Assembly (NCBI GenBank): GCA_002429315.1
Contig: DIZC01000055.1
Location: forward strand, 1-10,666
Direction of reading: 5' to 3'
DNA: 10,666 nucleotides
From: Alphaproteobacteria bacterium UBA6038
GTDB taxonomy: Bacteria; Pseudomonadota; Alphaproteobacteria; Micropepsales; Micropepsaceae
The translations under genes and the position numbers were made by a program. Each line of letters begins with the position of its first letter. The stretch's first letter is position 1. Positions 1-6,947 of this stretch are shown one piece after another. The notes below the pieces were generated by a model. It made no database searches. It saw nothing but the letters and a program-made list of their open reading frames with translations, and was not told the DNA's origin.

Positions 1-6
1 GCGGTG

Positions 7-1029
7 TCAGCGGGCGCGCGACATCGCCGCAATGCCGAACAAGGTGCGGCCGCAGATGGCTTCCGCCGGAATGCCGGTGGTCTTGCACAGCACCTCGGTC
101 TCGAGCAGCAGGTCGAGCGCATCTGCGAGCCTGTCTTCGCTCCAGCGCGCCACCTGCGCCTTGAACGACGCCGCGCGGGCGAAGTGAATGGGCGGGCGCA
201 GCCGCCGCATGACGGACTCGACGGATTCGCCGCGCGTCGCATCCGCCTTCGCCAGCAGCAGCTTCTGGAAATGGCCCATCGCCAGCCGCACGACCGCGAC
301 GGCGGACATGTCCTCCGCCCAGAGGCGCTCGAGCGCCACGTCGAGGCGCTTCAGATTGCCTTCGCCCGCGGCATCGCACGCTTCTTCCACCCGCGCCTCG
401 CCTTCATCCCCCATCGCGGCGCGCACGTCTTCCAGCTCCACGCGCTTTTGCCCTCGCATGTAGAGCGCCAGCTTTTCCACTTCCTGCCGGGTCACGCCGC
501 GATCCGAGCCGAGCCGAGCCACCGCCTCGTCGAGCGCTTCGGCGCCGATCGCCAAGCCTTCCGCCTTGAGCGCATTGCGCACCACATCGGCGAGGCCGGC
601 CGCGCTGTCGGGATAGCACTGCACCGCGGCGGCGTTGTCGGGTTCTTCGAACACCTTGCGCAGGCTCGCGCTCTTGGCGAGATCGCCGCCCTCCACAACG
701 ACCAGCGCATCGCCTTTGGGATCGTCGAGAAACGCTTCGAACAGCTTGGCCAGCGAATTGCCGGCGCTGCGCACGCGCACCACGCGCCGGCCGCCCAGCA
801 TGGAGATGGCGGCCGCTTCGTCGAACAGCCGAGCGTTGTCCGCCGCAAGAGCCGCCTCGTCGAGTTCCGCCACCCGGAATGGGTCCTGCAGATCCGGGAC
901 GACGGATTTCGCCAGCGCTTCGGCGCGTTCGCGCACCAGCCCCTGATCCGGACCGAAGACCAGCGCCGCGATCAGGTGGGTGGGCGGACGCTGCACGAAC
1001 CGGTCCGCCTCGTGCGACTTCACGATCAT
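7..1029 (-). CDS. holA: DNA polymerase III subunit delta
   Basis: The 340-residue product matches the delta subunit of the DNA polymerase III clamp loader, which opens the beta sliding clamp so that it can be placed on primed DNA. Near the N-terminus it has the family signature 'VFGPDQGLVRERAEAL', a degenerate P-loop-like segment of the AAA+-related first domain. The later part is helical, with 'RQEVEKLALYMRG' in the middle region and a C-terminal collar domain ending in 'RTLFGIAAMSRAR'. Length is normal for the family. The frame stays open upstream to 1578, but that part only shadows lptE. The ATG at 1029 overlaps the lptE stop as ATGA and is the natural start. It is the last gene of the operon in view; its stop is 6 bases from the window edge. 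Identification rests on family recognition and on the leuS-lptE context. Confidence 0.93.
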   Translation of the reverse strand: MIVKSHEADRFVQRPPTHLIAALVFGPDQGLVRERAEALAKSVVPDLQDPFRVAELDEAALAADNARLFDEAAAISMLGGRRVVRVRSAGNSLAKLFEAFLDDPKGDALVVVEGGDLAKSASLRKVFEEPDNAAAVQCYPDSAAGLADVVRNALKAEGLAIGAEALDEAVARLGSDRGVTRQEVEKLALYMRGQKRVELEDVRAAMGDEGEARVEEACDAAGEGNLKRLDVALERLWAEDMSAVAVVRLAMGHFQKLLLAKADATRGESVESVMRRLRPPIHFARAASFKAQVARWSEDRLADALDLLLETEVLCKTTGIPAEAICGRTLFGIAAMSRAR

Positions 1030-1568
1030 TTCGGCGCGCGCGTCTGCTGAACAAAGTAGATGCCGAGCCGCAACCGGAGCTGTTGCGCGATATCCTGCGC
1101 GGTGCGGGCCTGCGCATCCTTCTGCGCGACCAGCGTGGCGTAGGGAGACGCCACGACATCGTAAGCCGACAGCGAGCTCTCCGTGCCCTTGGTCAGCACC
1201 TTCTGCGTCTTGCGATCCACCAGCTCGTAGTTGGCGACCAGGGTGTAGTTGTAACGGGTGATCTCGACTTCCTTCAGCGTGCCGATGGTTTCGTTCTGAA
1301 TGGCGATGGGCTGACTGCGTTCGATCAGGGTGACCTTCAGATCGTACAGCGTGCCCGCCGGGTTCACCTTCGCCTGCAGCAGTTCGGCCAGATCGTTGCG
1401 CAGCTCGTAGCCCGCGGTTTCCAGTTCGATCGGCGGCACATAGATCGAACCGAACATCGCCTGCGCACCGGGGCTGTCGCCGATCCGGCCGTAAAGCGGA
1501 TGGAACCCACACGCGGCGAGCGCCAGTGCCAAGCCGCAGGTTGCGGCAATTGCCAGCCACGCTCTCAT
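1026..1568 (-). CDS. lptE: LPS-assembly lipoprotein LptE
   Basis: This 180-residue protein is the outer-membrane lipoprotein that plugs and assembles the LptD barrel for lipopolysaccharide export. A hydrophobic signal segment (residues 4-19) ends in a lipobox, 'LAAC', with the lipidated cysteine at residue 20. It is followed directly by 'GFHPLYG', the hallmark start of mature LptE. Other family features are 'IYVPPIE', 'RNDLAELL' and the late 'LVAQKDAQARTAQDIAQQLRLRL' region. The ATG at 1568 overlaps the leuS stop (ATGA), and its own stop overlaps the holA start in the same way, so the three genes are probably translated from one mRNA by coupled re-initiation. An in-frame extension upstream to 1787 is antisense-like shadow within leuS and would bury the signal peptide, so it is rejected. 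Confidence 0.93.
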   Translation of the reverse strand: MRAWLAIAATCGLALALAACGFHPLYGRIGDSPGAQAMFGSIYVPPIELETAGYELRNDLAELLQAKVNPAGTLYDLKVTLIERSQPIAIQNETIGTLKEVEITRYNYTLVANYELVDRKTQKVLTKGTESSLSAYDVVASPYATLVAQKDAQARTAQDIAQQLRLRLGIYFVQQTRAPK

Positions 1569-4111
1569 GCCACGACATTCACAATACGATCCGGCACCAC
1601 GATCACGCGTCGCGGCGCTTTGCCGGCAAGCGCGCGCGCCACCGGCTCGAGCGACAGCGCCGCAGTCTCCAGTGCCGGCTGGGCCGTGCCGCGCGCGACG
1701 TCGATGGTGCCGCGCAGCTTGCCGTTCACCTGCACGGCGATGGTGATGGTGTCGCTGCGCACGAGTTCCGGATCGGCTTTCGGCCACGGCACATCGGCGA
1801 CCAATGTTTCATGGCCCAGCGCCTGCCAGCAGCTTTCGGCGAGGTGCGGCATCATCGGACCGGTGAGCAGCACCAGCGCCTCGAGCGCTTGGCGCCTGAC
1901 GCTGCCCGGAATCGATGGGTCCGCGGCGCCGATGGCGTGCGCCAAGGTGTAGATCTGCGCAACCGCGCGGTTGAAGCGCAGGTTATCCAGATCTTCGGTC
2001 ACCGCGGCGATGGCGCGGTGGGTGGCGCGGCGCAGGTCCAGCGCGGGGCCGTCAACCGCATCGACATTGGTATGCGGCGGCGGCAGACCGGCCGCTTCGG
2101 TAACCAGCCGCCAGATGCGCTGCACGAACCGCCAGCAGCCTTCCGCGCCTTCATTCGTCCATTCCACATCGCGTTCCGGCGGCGTATCGGAGAGCATGAA
2201 CCAGCGAATGGTGTCGGCGCCGTAGAGATCGATGATCGCTTCCGGCGCGATGCCGTTCTTCTTCGATTTGGACATCGCCTCCGACCGGCCGATCGTCACC
2301 TCGGCGTCGGTGCCCTTGAGGTACGCTTTGCCATCCCGCTTCTCGACCTCATCGAGAGCCAGCCACTGGCCGTTGTGGCCCTTGTAGGTCTCGTGACAGA
2401 CCATGCCTTGCGTGAACAAGCCGGCGAACGGCTCGTCCACATCGGTGTAACCGAGCCGGTGCAGCCCGCGCGTGAAGAACCGCGCGTACAGCAGATGCAG
2501 GATGGCGTGCTCGATACCGCCGATATATTGATCGACCGGCAGCCAGTAACCGGCCGCCTTGCGGCTGACCGGACCATCCGCGCGCGCGTCGCAGAAGCGC
2601 GCGAAGTACCACGACGAATCCACGAACGTGTCGCAGGTGTCGGTTTCGCGCTCCGCCGCACCGCCGCATTGCGGACATTCCACATGCTTCCACGTCGGAT
2701 GCGCGTCGAGCGGATTGCCGGCGCCCTGGAATTGCAGCGCCTCCGGCAGCAGCACCGGCAGATCGGAATCCTTCACGGGCACCAGACCGCACTTTCCACA
2801 GCGGATCATCGGAATAGGACAGCCCCAGGGCCGCTGGCGCGACACCAGCCAATCGCGCAGGCGATAGTGTACTGTGCGTTCGGCTCTGCCTTCCGCCTCA
2901 AGAAGTTTGGCAACCTCCGCCTTCGCACGTTCGACATCCAAGCCGTCCAGGAAACGCGAATTCGCCAGATGACCGGGCCCAACATAGGCTTCGGAGCCGA
3001 TTTCAAAATTCTTTGGGTTCGCGCCCTGCGGCACCACCACCGGCAAAACCGGCAGCGCATATTTGCGGGCGAATTCCAGGTCGCGCTGATCGTGCGCCGG
3101 GCAGCCGAAAATCGCGCCGGTGCCGTAGGCCATCAGCACGAAATTGGCGACATACACCGGCAGCTGCCAGTTGGGATCGAACGGATGAGCCGCCGTCAGC
3201 CCGGTGTCGTAGCCGCTTTTTTCGGCCGTCTCAATCGCCTCTTCCGCCGTGCCCAGACGCCGGCGTTCGGCAACGAACGCGGCGAGCTTCCGATCGGACT
3301 TCGCCAGACGCTCGGCGAGCGGATGATCGGGCGACAGCGCCACAAAGCTCGCGCCGAACAGCGTGTCCGGCCGGGTAGAGAACACATCGACGTGCTCGCC
3401 GTTCGACAGAGCGAACGAGAAGCGCAAGCCTTCCGAGCGGCCGATCCAGTTCTTCTGCATCAGCCGCACTTTTTCCGGCCAGCGGTCCAGCCGATCCAAC
3501 GCGCTCAGCAAATCGTCGGTGTATTCCGTGATCTTGAAGAACCATTGCGACAGCTTGCGCCGCTCCACCGGCGCGCCGGAGCGCCAGCCCCTGCCGTCGA
3601 TCACCTGCTCGTTGGCCAGCACCGTGCCGTCCACCGGATCCCAGTTCACATCCGCCTCGGCGCGGTACACGAGCCCCGCCTTGTAGAACTCGACGAACAG
3701 GCGCTGCTGCTGCGCGTAATAGTCCGGATCGCAGGTGGCGAACTCCCGCGACCAGTCGATGGCGAGCCCCATCTGCTTGAGCTGCGCGCGCATGGCCGCG
3801 ATGTTGGCGTAGGTCCAGTCGCGCGGGTCCACGCCCTTTTCGCGCGCCGCGTTCTCCGCCGGCAGGCCGAAGGCGTCCCACCCCATCGGATGGAGCACGT
3901 TGTAGCCTTGCGCGCGGCGGAAGCGTGCCAGCACGTCGCCCATCGTGTAGTTGCGCACGTGGCCCATGTGGATGCGTCCCGACGGGTAGGGAAACATCTC
4001 GAGCACGTAGCATTTGGGCTTTTCGGATTCGTTGGGCGCGACGAAGCACTGCCGCTCGGCCCAAACGGCCTGCCAGTGCTTTTCCGAGTTTTTGGCGTCG
4101 TAGCGCGCCAT
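1565..4111 (-). CDS. leuS: Leucyl-tRNA synthetase (class I)
   Basis: The 848-residue product attaches leucine to tRNA-Leu in the cytoplasm. The class I HIGH motif appears as HMGH at residues 48-51, and the KMSKS loop as MSKSK at 613-617. 'STRPDTLFG' (245-253) marks the inserted CP1 editing domain that removes mischarged amino acids. 'CGKC' (438-441) and 'CPQC' (479-482) followed by C493 form the zinc-binding insertion found in bacterial LeuRS. The C-terminal segment ends in 'RRVIVVPDRIVNVVA'. Length is typical. The ATG at 4111 is preceded by AAGGA (minus strand, complement of 4119-4123) at 7 bases spacing. The gene lies 66 bases downstream of the DUF3576 gene, without a clear terminator between them, and overlaps lptE by four bases. 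Confidence 0.98.
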   Translation of the reverse strand: MARYDAKNSEKHWQAVWAERQCFVAPNESEKPKCYVLEMFPYPSGRIHMGHVRNYTMGDVLARFRRAQGYNVLHPMGWDAFGLPAENAAREKGVDPRDWTYANIAAMRAQLKQMGLAIDWSREFATCDPDYYAQQQRLFVEFYKAGLVYRAEADVNWDPVDGTVLANEQVIDGRGWRSGAPVERRKLSQWFFKITEYTDDLLSALDRLDRWPEKVRLMQKNWIGRSEGLRFSFALSNGEHVDVFSTRPDTLFGASFVALSPDHPLAERLAKSDRKLAAFVAERRRLGTAEEAIETAEKSGYDTGLTAAHPFDPNWQLPVYVANFVLMAYGTGAIFGCPAHDQRDLEFARKYALPVLPVVVPQGANPKNFEIGSEAYVGPGHLANSRFLDGLDVERAKAEVAKLLEAEGRAERTVHYRLRDWLVSRQRPWGCPIPMIRCGKCGLVPVKDSDLPVLLPEALQFQGAGNPLDAHPTWKHVECPQCGGAAERETDTCDTFVDSSWYFARFCDARADGPVSRKAAGYWLPVDQYIGGIEHAILHLLYARFFTRGLHRLGYTDVDEPFAGLFTQGMVCHETYKGHNGQWLALDEVEKRDGKAYLKGTDAEVTIGRSEAMSKSKKNGIAPEAIIDLYGADTIRWFMLSDTPPERDVEWTNEGAEGCWRFVQRIWRLVTEAAGLPPPHTNVDAVDGPALDLRRATHRAIAAVTEDLDNLRFNRAVAQIYTLAHAIGAADPSIPGSVRRQALEALVLLTGPMMPHLAESCWQALGHETLVADVPWPKADPELVRSDTITIAVQVNGKLRGTIDVARGTAQPALETAALSLEPVARALAGKAPRRVIVVPDRIVNVVA

Positions 4112-4177
4112 GCGAGCATCCTTCGCGCCGCCGCATGTTCTGCGCCGGGGGCGTGACAGGTTTACAGCGCGTCTGTC

Positions 4178-4624
4178 CTAACTTCCACCGCTCGCAAGAC
4201 GAAGCTCGCGCGCCCGGGTGAGGATGGCGTCTTCGAGCTTCACCGCCGTTTCCGGATTGACCGCCGCATCCACCCAGCCCTGCGGACCGAGCGACTGCCG
4301 GAACACGGCCACCTTGAGTCCATCCGCCCGCAGGCGACGGTCGAGAATGTAGATCGTGACGCGCATCCGATCGTTGGGGGCGGCCGGCGCGGAATACCAA
4401 TCCGTGATGATGACGCCGCCAAACGGGTCGGCAGATTTCAGCGGCATGAACGAGAGCGTGTCGAGGCTCGCGTGCCAGAGGTAGGAGTTCACGCCCAGCG
4501 TGATGTGGCCGCTGGAGGACGAAATCGCCGTCGAGCCCGTCGCGGTGTCGGCGGTGTCGTCCGCATCGTCGGAGCCGCAGGCGGCAAGCAGCATGGTCGC
4601 CAGAAGGACGGTCAAAATGCGCAT
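4178..4624 (-). CDS. DUF3576 family lipoprotein
   Basis: This 148-residue protein belongs to the DUF3576 family, largely confined to Alphaproteobacteria and of unknown function. The N-terminus 'MRILTVLLATMLLAAC' is a lipoprotein signal with the predicted lipidated cysteine at residue 16. A short Ser/Thr/Asp-rich linker follows. The conserved core begins at 'GVNSYLWHASLDTLSFMPL' and continues with 'DPFGGVIITDWYS' and 'RMRVTIYILDRRLRADG'. The ending 'ILTRARELRLASGGS' is also usual. Its place just before leuS recurs in alphaproteobacteria. Together with lptE in the same operon it hints at a role in outer-membrane biogenesis, but that is inference. The ATG at 4624 gives a complete signal peptide. 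The Shine-Dalgarno sequence is weak. Confidence 0.88.
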   Translation of the reverse strand: MRILTVLLATMLLAACGSDDADDTADTATGSTAISSSSGHITLGVNSYLWHASLDTLSFMPLKSADPFGGVIITDWYSAPAAPNDRMRVTIYILDRRLRADGLKVAVFRQSLGPQGWVDAAVNPETAVKLEDAILTRARELRLASGGS

Positions 4625-4679
4625 GGAGTCACTTTTCTAGTATCGTGCCGAGCACGCCCAATCGTCCCCCCGGCCGGCG

Positions 4680-4708
4680 CTTATACTGGCGTAGGGTTAA
4701 CCGCGCAA
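4680..4708 (-). promoter_or_regulatory. Sigma70-like promoter for the DUF3576-leuS-lptE-holA operon
   Basis: Read on the minus strand, TTGCGC (complement of 4703-4708) lies exactly 17 bases before TATAAG (complement of 4680-4685). This gives 3/6 and 5/6 matches to the -35 and -10 consensus at ideal spacing. Transcription would start near 4673, about 49 bases before the DUF3576 ATG at 4624. The spacer contains the perfect 8-bp palindrome GGTTAACC (4695-4702), which could be an operator half or chance. There is no experimental support. Confidence 0.42.
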
Positions 4709-4762
4709 CGTGGCCGCCAAATGCCCAAGGCGCCAGAACGACTTACACGAAATTGCCGCAGC

Positions 4763-5368
4763 TCAGGCGGCCAGGCCGCCGATTGCGGCGAGCCCGGCGA
4801 AGCGCGAGTCGGTCAGCCGGGAGGCGGTTTGCGCATTCATCCCGCCGAGCGCGTAGACCGCCAGCGGCGCCAGCCGGGCAATGGTCCTGGCGCGTGTGGC
4901 GCCGAGATGGGCGCCGTCCGGATGGCTGTCCGTGGCAAACACCGGGGCAAGAAACGCGGCATCGGCACCGCACCGATGGGCGCAGGCGCAGCCGGCAAGG
5001 GAGTGCGCGGCGGCAGTGATCAGCCAGCGCGGACGCTTCGCGCGCCAATGTGCCGCCTGCCGTGCATTGTCTTCCGACAAATGAATCCCGGCGGCGCGCA
5101 CGCGATCCGCCAACGCCGGATCGTTGCCGATGAGCAGCGTCAATCCGCGGGCGCGGGCGACCGCGCGCAACGATTGCGCGAGCTTGGCGCGGTGTGACGA
5201 TTGACGTGCCCGCACCACCACCATGCTGCCGCGAGGCAGCGCGCGCGCCGCGGCCAGCGGATCGGTCAGCCGCTCATCGTCGGTCATCAGCACCAGCGGC
5301 GGCAGTGCACCGCGGCATCGATTGAGCGTCGCCGCCGCTCTTGCTAGCCTGATCCGCGCGAGCTTCAC
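4763..5368 (-). CDS. Thiamine phosphate synthase/TenI-like protein, divergent
   Basis: The 201-residue product (from the GTG at 5368) is a TIM-barrel protein of the thiamine phosphate synthase/TenI superfamily. Visible family landmarks are 'LVLMTDDERL' (first strand, about 25-34), 'GNDPALADRVRAAGIHLSED' (81-100, equivalent to the ND and GVH segments), 'GADAAFLAPVFATDSH' (134-149), 'ALGGM' (173-177) and 'AIGGLAA' at the C-terminus. In true ThiE enzymes the fourth landmark normally reads like GPxFxTxTK and contributes to pyrophosphate binding. Here the Lys is missing and the segment is ATDSH, so a TenI-like or altered role is plausible. Start choice is uncertain. GTG 5368 gives a normal length and sits two bases from the yggS ATG, whereas earlier ATGs in this frame would overlap yggS. 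Pairing of such a gene with yggS is common in alphaproteobacteria. Confidence 0.72.
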   Translation of the reverse strand: MKLARIRLARAAATLNRCRGALPPLVLMTDDERLTDPLAAARALPRGSMVVVRARQSSHRAKLAQSLRAVARARGLTLLIGNDPALADRVRAAGIHLSEDNARQAAHWRAKRPRWLITAAAHSLAGCACAHRCGADAAFLAPVFATDSHPDGAHLGATRARTIARLAPLAVYALGGMNAQTASRLTDSRFAGLAAIGGLAA

Positions 5369-5369
5369 G

Positions 5370-6095
5370 ATGTCCTCCCTGGAACCGTCATCGCCGGCCG
5401 CCGCTCTCGCCGCGGTCGCGGCCCGCATCGACAAAGCGCGCGCGGCAGCGATTCGACCGGCCCCTTTTACCACGCTCGTCGCCGTCTCGAAGGGCCATGG
5501 GCCTGAGCGGGTTCGGCCGGTGCTGGAGATGGGGCACCGCGTGTTCGGCGAAAGCCGTGTCCAGGAAGCGAATGCCAAATGGCCGGCGTTCAAGCTGGCG
5601 CACCCCGACGTCGAGCTGCATCTGATCGGTCCCCTGCAGACCAACAAGGTGCGCGAGGCGGTCCAGCTGTTCGACGTCATTCAGACGCTCGACCGTCCCA
5701 AGCTGGCGACGGCGCTGAAGACAGAACAGGCCCGCACCGGCCGCTCGCCCACCCTGTTCATCCAGGTCAATACCGGCGAGGAGCCGCAGAAGGCCGGTGT
5801 CGCGCCGCAGGATGCGCCGGGATTCATCGCCTGGTGCCGCGATGAGCTGGAGCTGCCGGTGGGCGGCCTGATGTGCATCCCGCCGATCGACGAGCCGCCG
5901 GCGCCGCACTTCGCGCTGCTCCAGAAGCTCGCCCGCGATCACGGCCTGCCGCTCCTCAGCATGGGGATGAGCGATGATTTCGAGACCGCGATCAAATTCG
6001 GCGCCACCCATGTGCGGGTCGGCACCGCGCTGTTCGGCGCGCGGGAGACGGAGACGGCGGCGAGTCACGATGTTGCCGGAATGGTGCAAAAATAG
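5370..6095 (+). CDS. yggS: YggS-family pyridoxal phosphate homeostasis protein
   Basis: The 241-residue product is a PLP-binding protein of the YggS/PROSC (PLPBP) family, a single-domain TIM-barrel fold related to alanine racemase that buffers free pyridoxal phosphate in the cytoplasm. The PLP Schiff-base lysine is K41 in 'TLVAVSKGHG'. Other signatures are 'FGESRVQEA' (usually FGENxxQE, so Asn is replaced by Ser), 'HLIGPLQTNK', 'VNTGEEPQKAG', 'GLMCIPP' and the C-terminal 'SMGMSDDFETAI' plus 'THVRVGTALFGAR', which contact the phosphate. Length is normal. The ATG at 5370 is chosen because homologous sequence begins shortly after it. No strong Shine-Dalgarno sequence is visible, and the gene is divergent from the TenI-like gene with only one base between the start codons. 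Confidence 0.92.
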   Translation: MSSLEPSSPAAALAAVAARIDKARAAAIRPAPFTTLVAVSKGHGPERVRPVLEMGHRVFGESRVQEANAKWPAFKLAHPDVELHLIGPLQTNKVREAVQLFDVIQTLDRPKLATALKTEQARTGRSPTLFIQVNTGEEPQKAGVAPQDAPGFIAWCRDELELPVGGLMCIPPIDEPPAPHFALLQKLARDHGLPLLSMGMSDDFETAIKFGATHVRVGTALFGARETETAASHDVAGMVQK

Positions 6096-6119
6096 CAATA
6101 TCTTTCTTGCGATTGCCGC

Positions 6120-6148
6120 TTGACAGCGTGACGCTGGTTTTGCATATT
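6120..6148 (+). promoter_or_regulatory. Sigma70-like promoter ahead of a candidate small RNA
   Basis: A perfect TTGACA (6120-6125) is followed after 17 bases by CATATT (6143-6148, 4/6 match to TATAAT), or after 19 bases by TATTCT (6145-6150). It lies 24 bases downstream of the yggS stop and points away from yggS. The next 60-70 bases hold hairpins and a terminator rather than a coding region. Transcription would begin near 6155. Confidence 0.5.
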
Positions 6149-6154
6149 CTATCA

Positions 6155-6218
6155 ATTCTCCGGCGGTGCGCCCGGAGGCGGCCCGGCCAGCGGAAATCCC
6201 GCAGTCCCGGGCTTTTTT
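6155..6218 (+). ncRNA. Candidate intergenic small RNA, about 64 nt
   Basis: The segment lies between a TTGACA-type promoter and a T6 terminator and has no coding potential. It folds into two stems. Stem 1 pairs CTCCGG (6158-6163) with CCGGAG (6172-6177) around an 8-base loop. Stem 2 pairs GCCCGG (6181-6186) with CCGGGC (6207-6212), with an inner GCGG/CCGC helix (6190-6193 with 6199-6202) closed by AAATC, and runs into six T. This promoter-hairpin-terminator layout is typical of alphaproteobacterial trans-acting sRNAs. I do not recognise a named family. Alternatively, the hairpin could simply terminate yggS transcription, with the promoter match due to chance. Confidence 0.45.
6181..6218 (+). 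terminator. Rho-independent terminator
   Basis: The 6-bp GC stem GCCCGG/CCGGGC (6181-6186 with 6207-6212) encloses a second 4-bp helix (6190-6193 with 6199-6202), with an asymmetric internal loop between them. It is followed immediately by TTTTTT (6213-6218). It could end the candidate sRNA, yggS readthrough, or both. Confidence 0.72.
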
Positions 6219-6307
6219 GTTGCCTCCCGCCGCACTCCAAAACGCTGCGAAAAATAATTCTAAAGCTGGATTTCCGCACATCGGTCGCCGATGCGATGTG
6301 CGATGTG

Positions 6308-6377
6308 CTCCCCAACCCTCCCCTTGAGGGAGGGTCGAAAAATCTGGAGCGAGAGCGGAAGATTTTTCTGGGAGGGG
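6308..6377 (+). repeat. Palindromic REP-like repeat unit, left copy
   Basis: This 70-bp unit has two nested hairpins: ACCCTCCC/GGGAGGGT (6315-6322 with 6328-6335, loop CTTGA), then GAAAAATCT/AGATTTTTC (6337-6345 with 6360-6368). A second copy lies in inverted orientation at 6399-6469, and 26 bases (6315-6340) are identical in the two. The inverted pair resembles REP/BIME or MITE-type extragenic elements. It is directly preceded by a small tandem repeat, CGATGTG twice (6294-6307). Confidence 0.75.
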
Positions 6378-6398
6378 TCGATCCTGGATTGAGGCATG

Positions 6399-6469
6399 CC
6401 CCCTCCCCGAAATTTGCTTCGCTGCCGCTTGCAAATTTCGACCCTCCCTCAAGGGGAGGGTGGGGTGAG
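6399..6469 (-). repeat. Palindromic REP-like repeat unit, inverted right copy
   Basis: This is the reverse-complement partner of the unit at 6308-6377, separated from it by 21 bases. It keeps the ACCCTCCC/GGGAGGGT hairpin (6441-6448 with 6454-6461). Its second stem is CGAAATTTGC/GCAAATTTCG (6408-6417 with 6431-6440). Compared with the left copy, both arms of that stem have changed at matching positions, so pairing is preserved. Confidence 0.75.
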
Positions 6470-6514
6470 TCGATGCTGTTTTAGCCAACTGTGAACACCT
6501 TGAGGAGGACAGCG

Positions 6515-6544
6515 ATGTCCCGATTGATTCCCCGCGCGGGGTAA
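6515..6544 (+). CDS. Possible nine-codon ORF behind a strong ribosome binding site
   Basis: GAGGAGG (6502-6508) lies six bases upstream of the ATG at 6515, one of the best Shine-Dalgarno arrangements in the window. The frame encodes only MSRLIPRAG before TAA. Its last four sense codons consist of the self-complementary CCCCGCGCGGGG (6530-6541). No longer frame starts here. It might be a leader peptide, the relic of a lost gene, or chance. No function is suggested. Confidence 0.22.
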   Translation: MSRLIPRAG

Positions 6545-6947
6545 ACCTCGCGCGCGTGAATTCCCGCGCCTCGAATCCAGCAGTGCCCGCCCGGTAGCTA
6601 GCGCCGGCGAAATGCAGGCGGGATTCGGGGAGCCTGATAACCCATCGCGGAAAAAGCGTGTGCCCTCGCTTCATGGCGAGGAACCTCACGCATGTGCGAT
6701 GCCCGTAGGCGAACGCGACGAACACGGAAAAACGGGCTGAAAACCGAAAACTCTATTTTCGATGGCCGCCCGAATTGCGTCTGAATCGACCCCCATTTCC
6801 GCACCGGATTCATGCAGAGGACGCGGAGTTCCTGCGAATCGAGCTTTGCAAGCGGCAACGCCGCCCCCGCGGTTCCCAATCGGTTGCCGGGTCCTTCCGC
6901 CGCCGCGGCCTCCGCGGCCTCCGCGTGGAACAAGCCGATCGGCTCGA
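6545..6947. other. Noncoding stretch with small inverted repeats, no gene recognised
   Basis: I see no convincing gene here. It contains short inverted repeats: CCTCGC/GCGAGG (6664-6669 with 6676-6681, loop TTCATG), CGAAAA/TTTTCG (6745-6750 with 6756-6761), a 9-bp tandem duplication GCGGCCTCC (6905-6922) and the perfect 12-bp palindrome AGCCGATCGGCT (6933-6944). The last lies just past the stop of the minus-strand membrane-protein gene but lacks a T-run. Frames open through this region are Arg-rich and look like GC-rich shadows. Confidence 0.5.

Noticed and set aside
1526..4156. A long plus-strand open frame opposite leuS (over 870 codons).
   Set aside because: It is exactly antisense to an unambiguous leuS with intact catalytic motifs. 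Its translation is His/Arg-rich and shows no family features, as expected of a GC-rich antisense shadow.
5388..6725. Minus-strand open frame running from yggS across the sRNA and repeat region.
   Set aside because: It crosses yggS in antisense, the candidate terminator and the palindromic repeats; phrases such as 'THPTLPLREGR' are typical spurious translations of intergenic palindromes.
6933..6944. Perfect palindrome AGCCGATCGGCT as a terminator for the minus-strand membrane-protein gene.
   Set aside because: A hairpin would have almost no loop and there is no T-run on the minus-strand side.
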